This document shows positions 55,001 through 61,285 of a stretch of 61,285 nt of DNA, in pieces (position 1 is the stretch's first letter; every line of letters starts with the position of its first letter). Below the pieces are notes generated by a model, which saw nothing but the letters and a program-made list of their open reading frames with translations, ran no database searches and had not been told where the DNA came from. The translations under genes were made by a program, and so were the position numbers. Source of the stretch: Fredinandcohnia aciditolerans (lineage in GTDB: Bacteria > Bacillota > Bacilli > Bacillales > Bacillaceae_L); NCBI GenBank assembly GCA_003640645.1, contig QGHH01000029.1, positions 1 to 61,285 of the forward strand, in the 5' to 3' direction.

Positions 55001-55512
55001 CCACGTCCGCCACCACCAAGAGATGCTTTGATAATGACTGGATAACCGTGTTCTTCTCCAAATCGCACTGCCTCTTCCAAATTTTTCAATGGTCCATCAC
55101 TACCAGGAATAACTGGGATCTCAGCTTTTTCCGCTTGATGTCTAGCTTTTACCTTGTCTCCAAACATATCTAAATGAGTAGATTTAGGTCCAATGAAAAT
55201 AATATTCTCTTCTTCACATCTTCTTGCAAAATCGATATTTTCAGATAAGAATCCATAACCTGGATGAATCGCATCTACATCATTTTCTTTTGCGATTTCA
55301 ATAATCCCTTCAATATCCAAATATGCATCAATTGGTTTCTTTCCTTCACCAACTAAATAAGCCTCATCAGCCTTATATCGATGATAAGAGCCTGCATCTT
55401 CCTTCGAATATATTGCAACTGTACGAATATGCAACTCCGTACAAGCCCTGAATACACGTATTGCGATTTCTCCCCGATTGGCAACTAGTACCTTCTTGAT
55501 GCGTTTCTCCAT
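52072..55512 (-). CDS. pycA: Pyruvate carboxylase
   Basis: A 1146-aa biotin enzyme that makes oxaloacetate from pyruvate, bicarbonate and ATP. The biotin carboxylase domain (about 1-455) has KKVLVANRGEIAIRVFR, KASLGGGGRGMR and EVNPRVQVEHTITE; the carboxyltransferase domain (about 530-900) starts LFTDTTFRDAHQSLLATR and holds metal-site residues in HLHTHDTSGN; the C-terminal biotinyl domain has EAMKMET. Length and order are the standard alpha4 form. It stands between ftsW and ctaA as in B. subtilis. Confidence 0.98.
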   Translation of the reverse strand: MEKRIKKVLVANRGEIAIRVFRACTELHIRTVAIYSKEDAGSYHRYKADEAYLVGEGKKPIDAYLDIEGIIEIAKENDVDAIHPGYGFLSENIDFARRCEEENIIFIGPKSTHLDMFGDKVKARHQAEKAEIPVIPGSDGPLKNLEEAVRFGEEHGYPVIIKASLGGGGRGMRIVRSKAGLKESYERAKSEAKAAFGNDEVYIEKLIENPKHIEVQIIGDSQGNIVHLYERDCSVQRRHQKVVEVAPSVSLTEKLRQDICEAAVKLMKNVQYLNAGTVEFLVANDEFYFIEVNPRVQVEHTITEMITGIDIVQTQIQVAEGHSIHSNAIGIPAQEDIKTHGYAIQSRVTTEDPLNNFMPDTGKISAYRSGGGFGVRLDAGNGFQGAVITPYYDSLLVKLSTQALTFEQAASKMVRNLKEFRIRGIKTNIPFLENVVKHEKFLSGEYDTSFIDSSPELFIFPKPKDRGTKMLSYIGNVTVNGFPGVEKKRKPVFDKPFLPKVKHNEPVPSGTKQILDQHGPEGVVNWVKEQKQVLFTDTTFRDAHQSLLATRFRTNDIKHIADPTARLLPELFSLEMWGGATFDVAYRFLNEEPWDRLATLRKQAPNILFQMLLRASNAVGYKNYPDNLIREFVKESAESGIDVFRIFDSLNWVKGMTLAIDSVRNNGKIAEAAICYTGDITDPTRSKYDLQYYKELARELEQSGAHMLGIKDMAGLLKPQAAYALISALKETVSIPIHLHTHDTSGNGLFTYAKAIEAGVDIVDVAVSSMAGLTSQPSANSLLYALEGTERKPELSVTDYEEIARYWEGVRKYYQDFESGMTSPHTEIYQHEMPGGQYSNLQQQAKGVGLGTRWEEVKEMYRRVNDMFGDIVKVTPSSKVVGDMALYMVQNNLTEDDIYERGETLDFPDSVVELFEGFLGQPHGGFPKELQRIILKGREPITVRPGELLEPVNFSEIKDTLTHSLHRDVTNKEMISYALYPKVFMDYQKMFEQFGDISMLDTPTFFYGMRLGEEIEVEIEQGKTLIVKLVSLGQAQPDGTRVIYFELNGQPREVIVKDTNIKSTVVAKLKADRDNENHIGATMPGTVIKVLVEKGDKVNKGDHLMITEAMKMETTVQAPYTGIVKDLHVANGEAIQTGDLLLELTK

Positions 55513-55566
55513 ATAAATCCTCCTTTAAATAAGAACGTAAATTTATCATCAACATATAGATAATAG

Positions 55567-56781
55567 TTATCTATAAGAGACATAGTTTTTTTGGTAAGTA
55601 CGAGCTGGTTGGTTTTGTGGCTTCTTTTCTTTTGTACTATACATAGAATGATAGTTTGTAAACATTGAAACATTGATCAGAATCCCCATGGATGCCATTA
55701 ATAGCAATAATGAAGATCCTCCATAACTAATAAATGGTAATGTAACTCCAGTGATTGGAATAAGTCCGGTCAAACCACCTAAATTGATAAAAGTTTGAAT
55801 GGCAACCATAGATGATATACCTACTGCAAGTAAACTACCAAATGGGTCAGTACATTTTCTAGCAATTTGAAATCCTCGTAAAACAATATATGCTAATAAT
55901 ACTAATACAAATAAAACTCCAAATAAACCTAACTCTTCTGCAATAACTGCCATTATGAAATCTGTATGGGCTTCAGGGAGATAATTAAACTTTTGGATAC
56001 TTTGTCCAAGCCCAAGGCCTTTCCACCCGCCAGCTCCTAGAGCAATGTATGAGTTTACCAATTGATAACCATTTTTTTCATCCTCAAATGGATGCATAAA
56101 ACCTAAAAAACGGCCCATTCTGCCTTCAGATAATATCCCATCTGATAAAATATATAATAATGGTGATAAAATAACTGCTGTTATTAGGCCAAGTAAAATC
56201 AACTTTCCTAAGCTTCTTAGATTCATTCCTGAACATAAAATAATGGATAAAGCAATTAATCCTATTATAAAGGCTGTTCCATAGTCAGGCTGGATTGCTA
56301 CTGCCATACATATACAAAGAGTAAATATGATTGGCGGCATAACTGCTATACCAAATTGGTTGATATATGCTTGTTTCTTAGAATAGACTGCAGCAAGATA
56401 AATAATAACACTTAGCTTTGTAAACTCGGAGGGCTGAATCCCCCTTGCTCCGACCATTATCCAGCTTTGTGCATTATTAGCTGTATGTCCAACGACAAAT
56501 ACTAATAAAAGCATCGCAACTGAACCTAGGACAATTAAAAGAAGAATTTTTTTTGTGGCATATAGTTTATAAGGTAGAATCATTGTTACTAAAAATGCAA
56601 CTGCACCTACTAGTAAGGCCATTCTTTGTCTATCAAAAAAGAATGATGGGTTTTCTCCAAACTTAGGGCCTGAGGCAATGACCATGCTTGCACTATAGAC
56701 CATGACTAGTCCAAAACAACATAAAAGAAAAACAGCAAGGACTAAAGTATAATCATATGATTTTAAAATTTTCTTGAGCAT
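55567..56781 (-). CDS. ftsW: Divisome SEDS glycosyltransferase FtsW
   Basis: The lipid II polymerase of the septum, 404 aa with about ten helices. GARGIQPSEFTKLSVI, GYQLVNSYIALGAGGWKGLGLGQS, LPEAHTDFIMAVIAEELGL and SYGGSSLLLLMASMGILIN are the SEDS motifs, including the catalytic Asp region. It differs from SpoVE at the C-terminal basic tail. In Bacilli this gene precedes pycA and is not part of the dcw cluster. A 24-bp palindrome lies about 50 bp upstream. Confidence 0.95.
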   Translation of the reverse strand: MLKKILKSYDYTLVLAVFLLCCFGLVMVYSASMVIASGPKFGENPSFFFDRQRMALLVGAVAFLVTMILPYKLYATKKILLLIVLGSVAMLLLVFVVGHTANNAQSWIMVGARGIQPSEFTKLSVIIYLAAVYSKKQAYINQFGIAVMPPIIFTLCICMAVAIQPDYGTAFIIGLIALSIILCSGMNLRSLGKLILLGLITAVILSPLLYILSDGILSEGRMGRFLGFMHPFEDEKNGYQLVNSYIALGAGGWKGLGLGQSIQKFNYLPEAHTDFIMAVIAEELGLFGVLFVLVLLAYIVLRGFQIARKCTDPFGSLLAVGISSMVAIQTFINLGGLTGLIPITGVTLPFISYGGSSLLLLMASMGILINVSMFTNYHSMYSTKEKKPQNQPARTYQKNYVSYR

Positions 56782-56828
56782 TGGGCATCTTCCTCTAAAT
56801 AGAAGGTATAATTATTTATTGTACTATA

Positions 56829-56852
56829 TTTTTGCAATATATATTGCAAAAA
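56829..56852. promoter_or_regulatory. 24-bp perfect palindrome upstream of ftsW
   Basis: TTTTTGCAATAT and its exact reverse complement abut. It contains TTGCAA twice, either of which could serve as a -35 for ftsW (weak -10 candidates TATAGT and TAATTA follow on the minus strand). It is flanked by T/A runs, so a weak terminator is an alternative. Confidence 0.45.
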
Positions 56853-56952
56853 ACCTCCATTTTCTTTTAATCTTATAAACTATTAAAACAATAATAAGTG
56901 AAATCCTTTAATAAAAAATACTGTAAAACGGGAAAACTGTAAACCCAAATTA

Positions 56953-56996
56953 TAAAAAAACTCAAATTATCCTAAAGTCATGATAATTTGAGTTAA
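56953..56996 (-). terminator. Terminator downstream of ylaN
   Basis: AACTCAAATTATC / GATAATTTGAGTT, 13-bp stem with a 10-nt loop and seven Ts on the minus strand. Confidence 0.88.
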
Positions 56997-57014
56997 TTTA
57001 TCTATAGATTTTTC

Positions 57015-57296
57015 CTACTTTCGGGTAGAAGCTTCATGTAGAACGGATAATTCACGCTCAAGTTTTGAGATGAGCTCTTTACCTTCATTGCTCTCTATTA
57101 ATCCCAATCTAACCGCAAAGTCTATTTCTCTGGATAATCCGAACATTTGCGTATCCAGTACTTCTTCGTATAATGGGCATTGAGGCATAGTTAAATTATC
57201 CATTTGAACTTTAATAAGTTTTAATATTTTTTCAGCATCTGCTTGTAGTAAAGACAGTGCTTTTTCACGGTGATTCACCGAAATCTCTGAAGTCAA
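57015..57296 (-). CDS. ylaN: YlaN, iron-homeostasis regulator
   Basis: A 93-aa all-helical protein: [52 protein letters not shown]. It matches B. subtilis YlaN in length and order. YlaN was reported essential under iron limitation and to interfere with Fur repression; that function is taken from the family. The start is TTG with GGAGG 9 bp upstream, read from the promoter at 57343-57371. Confidence 0.93.
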   Translation of the reverse strand: MTSEISVNHREKALSLLQADAEKILKLIKVQMDNLTMPQCPLYEEVLDTQMFGLSREIDFAVRLGLIESNEGKELISKLERELSVLHEASTRK

Positions 57297-57342
57297 TTCA
57301 TAACCCCTCCGTTTGCGAAGCGATACCTAATCCTATCTATAA

Positions 57343-57371
57343 ATATTAACCTGTATACAGTAAAATTGCAA
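57343..57371 (-). promoter_or_regulatory. Sigma-A promoter of ylaN
   Basis: TTGCAA, exactly 17 bp, TAATAT on the minus strand, about 47 bp upstream of the ylaN TTG. Confidence 0.6.
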
Positions 57372-57516
57372 GAATAAATAGAAAAGACTAGCACTCTTAT
57401 AAATGGAACTAATTCACAATTAGGCAATTATCAGGTTTCACTCCAATAATAAAAGTCTGATACTTCCTATTACGTTTCAAAACCTCTATAATATGAATGA
57501 AAGGAATGATTTATCG

Positions 57517-58008
57517 ATGATTATTATGATTGAAGGAAAGACTAAGTATAACATTACACTTGATCCTAGTGTGTGGATTTTTGATGATCGTAGAGTAGAT
57601 TTACTTACATATTTCGATTCAAATCAAAAAGTGGAAGAAGATTTAAGCGAATACACAAAGTCAGTTTCAAAGCATTGGGATAGAGAAATCCGCGAAGGTG
57701 CGATCTACCCTCCTACTCTCAAAACAGAAAAGAAATTTTTGAAAGAAAAAATATTAACCGGTACATATGGCATTCCATTTAGTGATTTTATTAAAAATGC
57801 AGAACCGTTAGAAGATGCCACAACTTTAAAAATCGTACAGAAAGAACAAGAAACAACGATTCCATTAAGTGAAGCATATGATGCTATCCTTGGATTTTCA
57901 AATGTAGGTAAACCATTACGTGAAGATGGTCCTGTCCATTTTTATTTTGGAGATGGTTCAAACCGTGAGAACCCAATAAAACATATAACTCGTTTTATCA
58001 TTGAATAA
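57517..58008 (+). CDS. ylaL: YlaL-like protein
   Basis: A 163-aa soluble protein of the YlaL position: MIIMIEGKTKYNITLDPSVW, FDDRRVDLLTYF, TGTYGIPFSDFIKNAEPLED and GPVHFYFGDGSNRENPIKHI. No function is known. The start at 57517 was chosen because a TATAAT at 57487-57492 puts transcription start near 57499, after the longer candidate ATG at 57493; AAAGGA precedes it at a long spacing. It is divergent from ylaN. Confidence 0.8.
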   Translation: MIIMIEGKTKYNITLDPSVWIFDDRRVDLLTYFDSNQKVEEDLSEYTKSVSKHWDREIREGAIYPPTLKTEKKFLKEKILTGTYGIPFSDFIKNAEPLEDATTLKIVQKEQETTIPLSEAYDAILGFSNVGKPLREDGPVHFYFGDGSNRENPIKHITRFIIE

Positions 58009-58010
58009 TT

Positions 58011-58132
58011 CAGAAATACGTAAGCGACATTCTCAACACCGATTAGCGCTGGAACCTCAACGAGGATGGCATGGCCGCCGCAGGATGATGAAGCCTGACT
58101 CGGGAGGCTATGTGCTCGAGCTATACATGAGA
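58011..58132 (+). repeat. Dispersed intergenic repeat, family 1, diverged copy
   Basis: Its 3-prime half CTCGGGAGGCTATGTGCTCG and AGCTATACATG matches the copy at 60930-61180 (CTCGAGGGGCTATGCGCTGG and AACTGGACG). It starts at the ylaL stop codon. Confidence 0.5.
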
Positions 58133-58135
58133 ATA

Positions 58136-58180
58136 GAGCCTGTCACTAACCCTTTTAATCGAGGAAGCATGACAGGCTTC
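58136..58180. terminator. Possible terminator between ylaL and ylaK
   Basis: AGCCTGTCA and TGACAGGCT form a 9-bp stem across a 24-nt loop. No clean T run follows, so this is weak; it is the only dyad between the convergent genes. Confidence 0.4.
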
Positions 58181-58185
58181 ATACT

Positions 58186-59514
58186 TTAAAGAATATCTGC
58201 TGCTAATTGGGCAAGCCCAGATCTTTCTCCCTTCACTAATCGAATATGCCCACCTATTTTTTGGTCCTTAAACTTCTCTACCACATATGTTAACCCATTA
58301 TTGTATTCATCCAAATAAGGATGGTCAATTTGTTCAGTATCTCCCATAAACACGATTTTACTTTTTTCCCCTACTCTAGTGAGGATTGTTTTCACTTCAT
58401 GCTTGGTTAAATTTTGAGCCTCATCAATGATGATAAATTGCTCGGGGATGCTTCTTCCTCGAATATAAGTCAATGCCTCCACCTCTATCGAACCCATTCC
58501 AGCTAAAATGGCATCTAGTTCTCCGGGTTTTTTTGTATTAAACAAATATTCAAGATTATCGTAAATTGGCTGCATCCACGGCCTAAGCTTTTCCTGCTTT
58601 TCTCCCGGTAAGAATCCGATATCTTTACCAACTGGGACGATCGGACGGGCTACTAAGAGCTTCTTATACTTACCCATATCCTCCGTCTGCATCAAACCAG
58701 CAGCAAGTGCCAACAAGGTCTTCCCTGTACCAGCCTTGCCTATTAAAGTCACCAATGGAATATCATCTCTTAACAACAGCTCAAACGCCATTGTTTGCTG
58801 CACATTTCGAGGTTTAATGCCCCATATATGATCCTGTTTAAAATTAAGCTTTCTAACTACTTTGCCTGTCTTATCGACTATTCCAATAGCAGATGAGGAA
58901 CCTCCAAGTGCGTCTTTTAATAAGATAAATTGGTTTGGATAAAATGGATGGTTAACTAACTCTGTAACGTGAAGCTCCCCTTTTTCATAAAAAAGGTCAA
59001 GTAGGTTACGATTTATATAAATCTCGAGGAACCCCGAGTATATATGATCAACCTCAACGACGCGGTCATTTAGAAAATCTTCAGATTGTAGCCCTAATGC
59101 GTCTGCCTTAACACGAACCAGTGCGTCTTTACTAACTAAGATTACCTGTTTCCCATTTTCTTTTTCTTGTTCTTCTAATGAGAGATTTTTGGCAACTGCC
59201 AAGATGCGATTATCATTTGTTTTTTCAACAAAGATATCTTGTAATTCATGGAAGGATCTGTGGTTTAATTCAATCCTTAGACTTCCACCGGTTTCAAGCT
59301 GGATTTTTTCGTGGAGCTTCCCTGTTTTCCGCAAATTATCAATTAGTTTTGATACTTGCCTTGCATTTCTACCTATTTCATCCATATAACGTTTTTTTGA
59401 GTCTACCTCTTCTAAAACAACTGCTGGTATAACAACCTCATTATCTTCGAATGAATATATTGCTCTGGGATCTTGCAGTAATACATTTGTGTCTAATACA
59501 TAAATTTTCCCCAA
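58186..59514 (-). CDS. ylaK: PIN-PhoH ATPase YlaK
   Basis: A 442-aa protein joining an N-terminal PIN nuclease domain (KIYVLDTNVLLQDPRAI, acidic residues in the first 120 aa) to a PhoH ATPase (Walker A GKAGTGKTLLALAAG near 275, Walker B FIIIDEAQN). PIN-PhoH proteins in other bacteria act as RNA helicase/RNases; that is inferred here. The TTG at 59514, 7 bp from AGGAGGC, is preferred to the GTG at 59520 and gives the family start MGKIYVLD. Confidence 0.93.
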   Translation of the reverse strand: MGKIYVLDTNVLLQDPRAIYSFEDNEVVIPAVVLEEVDSKKRYMDEIGRNARQVSKLIDNLRKTGKLHEKIQLETGGSLRIELNHRSFHELQDIFVEKTNDNRILAVAKNLSLEEQEKENGKQVILVSKDALVRVKADALGLQSEDFLNDRVVEVDHIYSGFLEIYINRNLLDLFYEKGELHVTELVNHPFYPNQFILLKDALGGSSSAIGIVDKTGKVVRKLNFKQDHIWGIKPRNVQQTMAFELLLRDDIPLVTLIGKAGTGKTLLALAAGLMQTEDMGKYKKLLVARPIVPVGKDIGFLPGEKQEKLRPWMQPIYDNLEYLFNTKKPGELDAILAGMGSIEVEALTYIRGRSIPEQFIIIDEAQNLTKHEVKTILTRVGEKSKIVFMGDTEQIDHPYLDEYNNGLTYVVEKFKDQKIGGHIRLVKGERSGLAQLAADIL

Positions 59515-59731
59515 AATCACGCCTCCTACTCAAGTCGGTTTCATTTTTTGTTTTAGGAGTGAAACAGGTTATACATTCGTGTAAGAATTTTTTATTTTAT
59601 TATATTAGTCATTCCTCTTTTTGTTCTTATAAGGACGACCATTGATAAAAATATATGTCTGAATGAATAAAGATAGAAGAATAATTGAACAATAAAAAAA
59701 GAAAACACATTGAGCGATAGGAGGCAAAACG

Positions 59732-60331
59732 GTGAGATATATTAATATCCTTCTGTTCTTAACTATAATTTTTATTATTTCTGGTTGTGGTACATCAAAT
59801 AATGCTGGAGAAAATGAGAAAGATACTCGTGTAAAAGTTCAAAATTCAATTGAAAACCATGTTGACAGAAAAACAGGACAAGAAATAGCGAGTCATCTTG
59901 TCGAACTAGCAAGTAGTGTCCCAAACGTAAATGATGCAACTGCTGTTGTTCTAGGGAAGTATGCAATTGTCGGAATTGATGTAAATGCAAAATTAGAAAG
60001 GTCAAGAGTTCAAACGATTAAGTACTCGGTTGCTGAAAGCCTGCAGCATGACCCTTACGGAGCAAATGCAATTGTTGTTGCAGACGCAGATACGTATGAA
60101 CGTTTAAAACAAATGAAAAAGCAAATTGAAGATGGACGACCTGTTACAGGTATTTTGGACGAATTAGCACAGATTGTCGGCAGACTAGTTCCTGATATTC
60201 CAAGCGATATAATTGATAATAACAATACAGAACCTACAAAAACAAATGATAGCCAGCTAAAAAAAGAAGAACAAAAGAAATTTGATAAAGAACAACAAGA
60301 TCAGTCCAATAATAAAATGGGTAATAAATAA
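59732..60331 (+). CDS. ylaJ: YhcN/YlaJ-family sporulation lipoprotein
   Basis: A 199-aa lipoprotein: signal with lipobox IISGC (Cys about residue 19), a charged spacer, the YhcN/YlaJ domain (VDRKTGQEIASHLVELASSV ... AVVLGKYAIVGIDVNAKLERSR ... VAESLQHDPYGANAIVVADAD), and a K/Q/E-rich C-terminal tail with many Gln. Family members are found in forespore or spore membranes and promote germination. The start is GTG with AGGAGG upstream. Confidence 0.9.
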   Translation: MRYINILLFLTIIFIISGCGTSNNAGENEKDTRVKVQNSIENHVDRKTGQEIASHLVELASSVPNVNDATAVVLGKYAIVGIDVNAKLERSRVQTIKYSVAESLQHDPYGANAIVVADADTYERLKQMKKQIEDGRPVTGILDELAQIVGRLVPDIPSDIIDNNNTEPTKTNDSQLKKEEQKKFDKEQQDQSNNKMGNK

Positions 60332-60346
60332 TAATTGAATGTAATC

Positions 60347-60382
60347 ACAGCACGAGAAGATGGTTTCTCGTGCTGCTTTTAT
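60347..60382 (+). terminator. Terminator downstream of ylaJ
   Basis: CAGCACGAGAA / TTCTCGTGCTG with a 6-nt loop and CTTTTATTT after it. Confidence 0.85.
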
Positions 60383-60465
60383 TTATCAGTAATAGTACTT
60401 AAGTTTTTTGATGATATGGGACTTTAATTTGTATAAGGTACAATTTTTTTTACTTTCATTGTGTT

Positions 60466-60569
60466 TATGAAGGACTTTACTCAGGGGGCTGACCTCCGGG
60501 CGGGACTTCATCCTTTCTATGAAGGACTTTACGCAAGGAGCTATGCTTCGTGCAGGACTTCATCCATCC
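60466..60569 (+). repeat. Two tandem 52-bp hairpin repeats
   Basis: Two units (60466-60517 and 60518-60569), 40 of 52 positions identical by eye. Each begins TATGAAGGACTTTAC and ends GGACTTCATCC, so the arms ATGAAG and CTTCAT pair in both; the middle differs most. They lie between ylaJ and ylaI, about 100 bp upstream of the ylaI promoter. No ORF. Confidence 0.75.
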
Positions 60570-60651
60570 TATAATAAGCATCTTCCAACGTTATTTCATC
60601 TGACCGTGTTACATCCGATAGAAATAGTATTCTCCCTAAAAAAGACAAACT

Positions 60652-60681
60652 TTGTCAGAAAAGTGTGTGTTGTTGTATAAT
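60652..60681 (+). promoter_or_regulatory. Probable sigma-A promoter of ylaI
   Basis: TTGTCA, 18 bp, TATAAT, about 40 bp upstream of the ylaI start. The -35 lies in a small dyad (GACAAA-C-TTTGTC, 60644-60656). Confidence 0.65.
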
Positions 60682-60723
60682 GGGAAAAAAGAAACTAGAT
60701 AATACTAGAGGGGTTCATAAAAA

Positions 60724-60927
60724 ATGAAAGTAAAATGTGTAATTTGTGATAAAATTGAAGACATCGAGGATGAATCAAGTCAAGCGAAACGTTTGAGAAA
60801 TCGCCCAATCCATACATATATGTGCCAAGAATGCCATGACCGTATTGAAACAAGAACTATAGAAAGAATCGCAACTAACAAATTCAAGTTATATCGTAAA
60901 AAGAAAACAGACGATGATTGGTGGTAA
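60724..60927 (+). CDS. ylaI: Zinc-ribbon protein YlaI (DUF2197)
   Basis: A 67-aa protein with two cysteine pairs, CVIC (residues 5-8) and CQEC (about 38-41), consistent with a zinc ribbon, and the basic stretch RLRNRPIHTYM. The family is small and confined to Firmicutes; the function is not known. GAGGGG precedes the ATG. It is the last gene in the window. Confidence 0.87.
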   Translation: MKVKCVICDKIEDIEDESSQAKRLRNRPIHTYMCQECHDRIETRTIERIATNKFKLYRKKKTDDDWW

Positions 60928-60929
60928 AA

Positions 60930-61180
60930 ACAAAAGTCCAAGCGCCTTTTTTAGGGGAACATCGACTAACTTCTGCCACGTCCTGTGACAAACACCAATG
61001 TCAGCACTTCCTCGAAAATGCTTTACATATTCATTGTGCGATGAATATGCTCCCGAAGCCTGTGCTGTGCAGTCCGACGAGCACAAGAACAGACAGATTG
61101 AAGGTTGAACTTTGACCTTCCAGACGAATTAGCTTGTGACCTCGAGGGGCTATGCGCTGGAACTGGACGTAGCTGGGCAA
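60930..61180 (+). repeat. Dispersed intergenic repeat, family 1, long copy
   Basis: Starts CAAGCGCC, contains TCTGCCACGTCCTGTGACAA (also resembling the GTTGCCACAGG block of family 2 in reverse), GACAGATTGAAGG, CCTTCCAGACGAATTAGC, and ends GACCTCGAGGGGCTATGCGC and TGGAACTGGACG. It is the longest copy seen and fills the region after ylaI; small ORFs in it are not credible. Confidence 0.55.
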
Positions 61181-61208
61181 CATAACAGGTTATCCAACTT
61201 AATATAAA

Positions 61209-61285
61209 GAGGCTGGGACATAACTAGCTTCGAATAGTGATAAAGGAGAATTTGAGTGAACTCAAGTTCTCCTTTATCTATTTTT
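61209..61285 (+). terminator. GGCTGGGACA motif with strong terminator
   Basis: GAGGCTGGGACATAAC (61209-61224) is followed by a 16-bp stem (TAAAGGAGAATTTGAG / CTCAAGTTCTCCTTTA, one GU) with loop TGAA and TCTATTTTT. It probably ends ylaI transcription after the repeat. The GGCTGGGACA word is one I associate with intergenic regions of other Firmicutes. Confidence 0.75.

Noticed and set aside
60466-60569. Tandem 52-bp units considered as a riboswitch or T-box leader of ylaI
   Set aside because: They lie upstream of the ylaI promoter, so they would not be in its transcript, and no T-box or specifier motif is visible.
60918-61115. ORFs on both strands after ylaI
   Set aside because: They lie within the family 1 repeat, lack ribosome binding sites and have unnatural composition.

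Overview
The window is a low-GC, endospore-forming Firmicute chromosome, from a Bacillus sensu lato (Bacillaceae). The evidence is the gene content and order, which follow the Bacillus subtilis ylaI-ylaN / ftsW-pycA-cta / ylb / mra-mur-fts block almost gene for gene, together with strong AGGAGG-type ribosome binding sites, frequent TTG starts and sporulation genes (spoVD, spoVE, ylbJ, ylbO, safA-like). The genus cannot be fixed from the sequence alone. Relative to the usual B. subtilis map the block is shown reversed, so most genes are on the minus strand.

Region 1 (0-20 kb, minus): the division and cell-wall cluster. Read in transcription order it is mraZ, rsmH, ftsL, pbpB, spoVD, murE, a small uncharacterised Mur-ligase-N-domain-like gene, mraY, murD, spoVE, murG, murB, divIB, two DUF881 genes, sbp, ftsA and ftsZ. 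It makes the lipid-linked peptidoglycan precursor and the septal machinery. MraZ-type operator boxes, a sigma-H-like promoter before ftsA and several terminators divide it into transcription units.

Region 2 (20-45 kb): the ylb region in both orientations. It holds bshC (bacillithiol), panE, an acyl-CoA carboxylase operon (biotin carboxylase, biotin carrier, carboxyltransferase) with a CcpA cre-like site, a crotonase, ylbN-rpmF, tmcAL, ylbL/K/J, rsmD-coaD, ylbG, ricF, ylbE/D, a thioesterase, two CAP-domain proteins, a CBS protein and several unknowns.

Region 3 (43.8-52 kb): caa3 cytochrome c oxidase genes ctaM, G, F, E, D, C, B, with divergent ctaA. The ctaA-ctaB interval carries two ResD-like motifs.

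Region 4 (52-61.3 kb): pycA, ftsW, ylaN, ylaL, phoH-type ylaK, ylaJ and ylaI.

Most of the coding content is core and expected. The less explained material is intergenic: two families of dispersed repeats (at least six and two copies), two sets of ~50-bp tandem hairpin repeats, two long perfect palindromes next to division genes, and a structured element containing a 40-codon ORF upstream of rsmD. The most unusual coding feature is the orphan Mur-ligase N-domain-like protein translated between murE and mraY.
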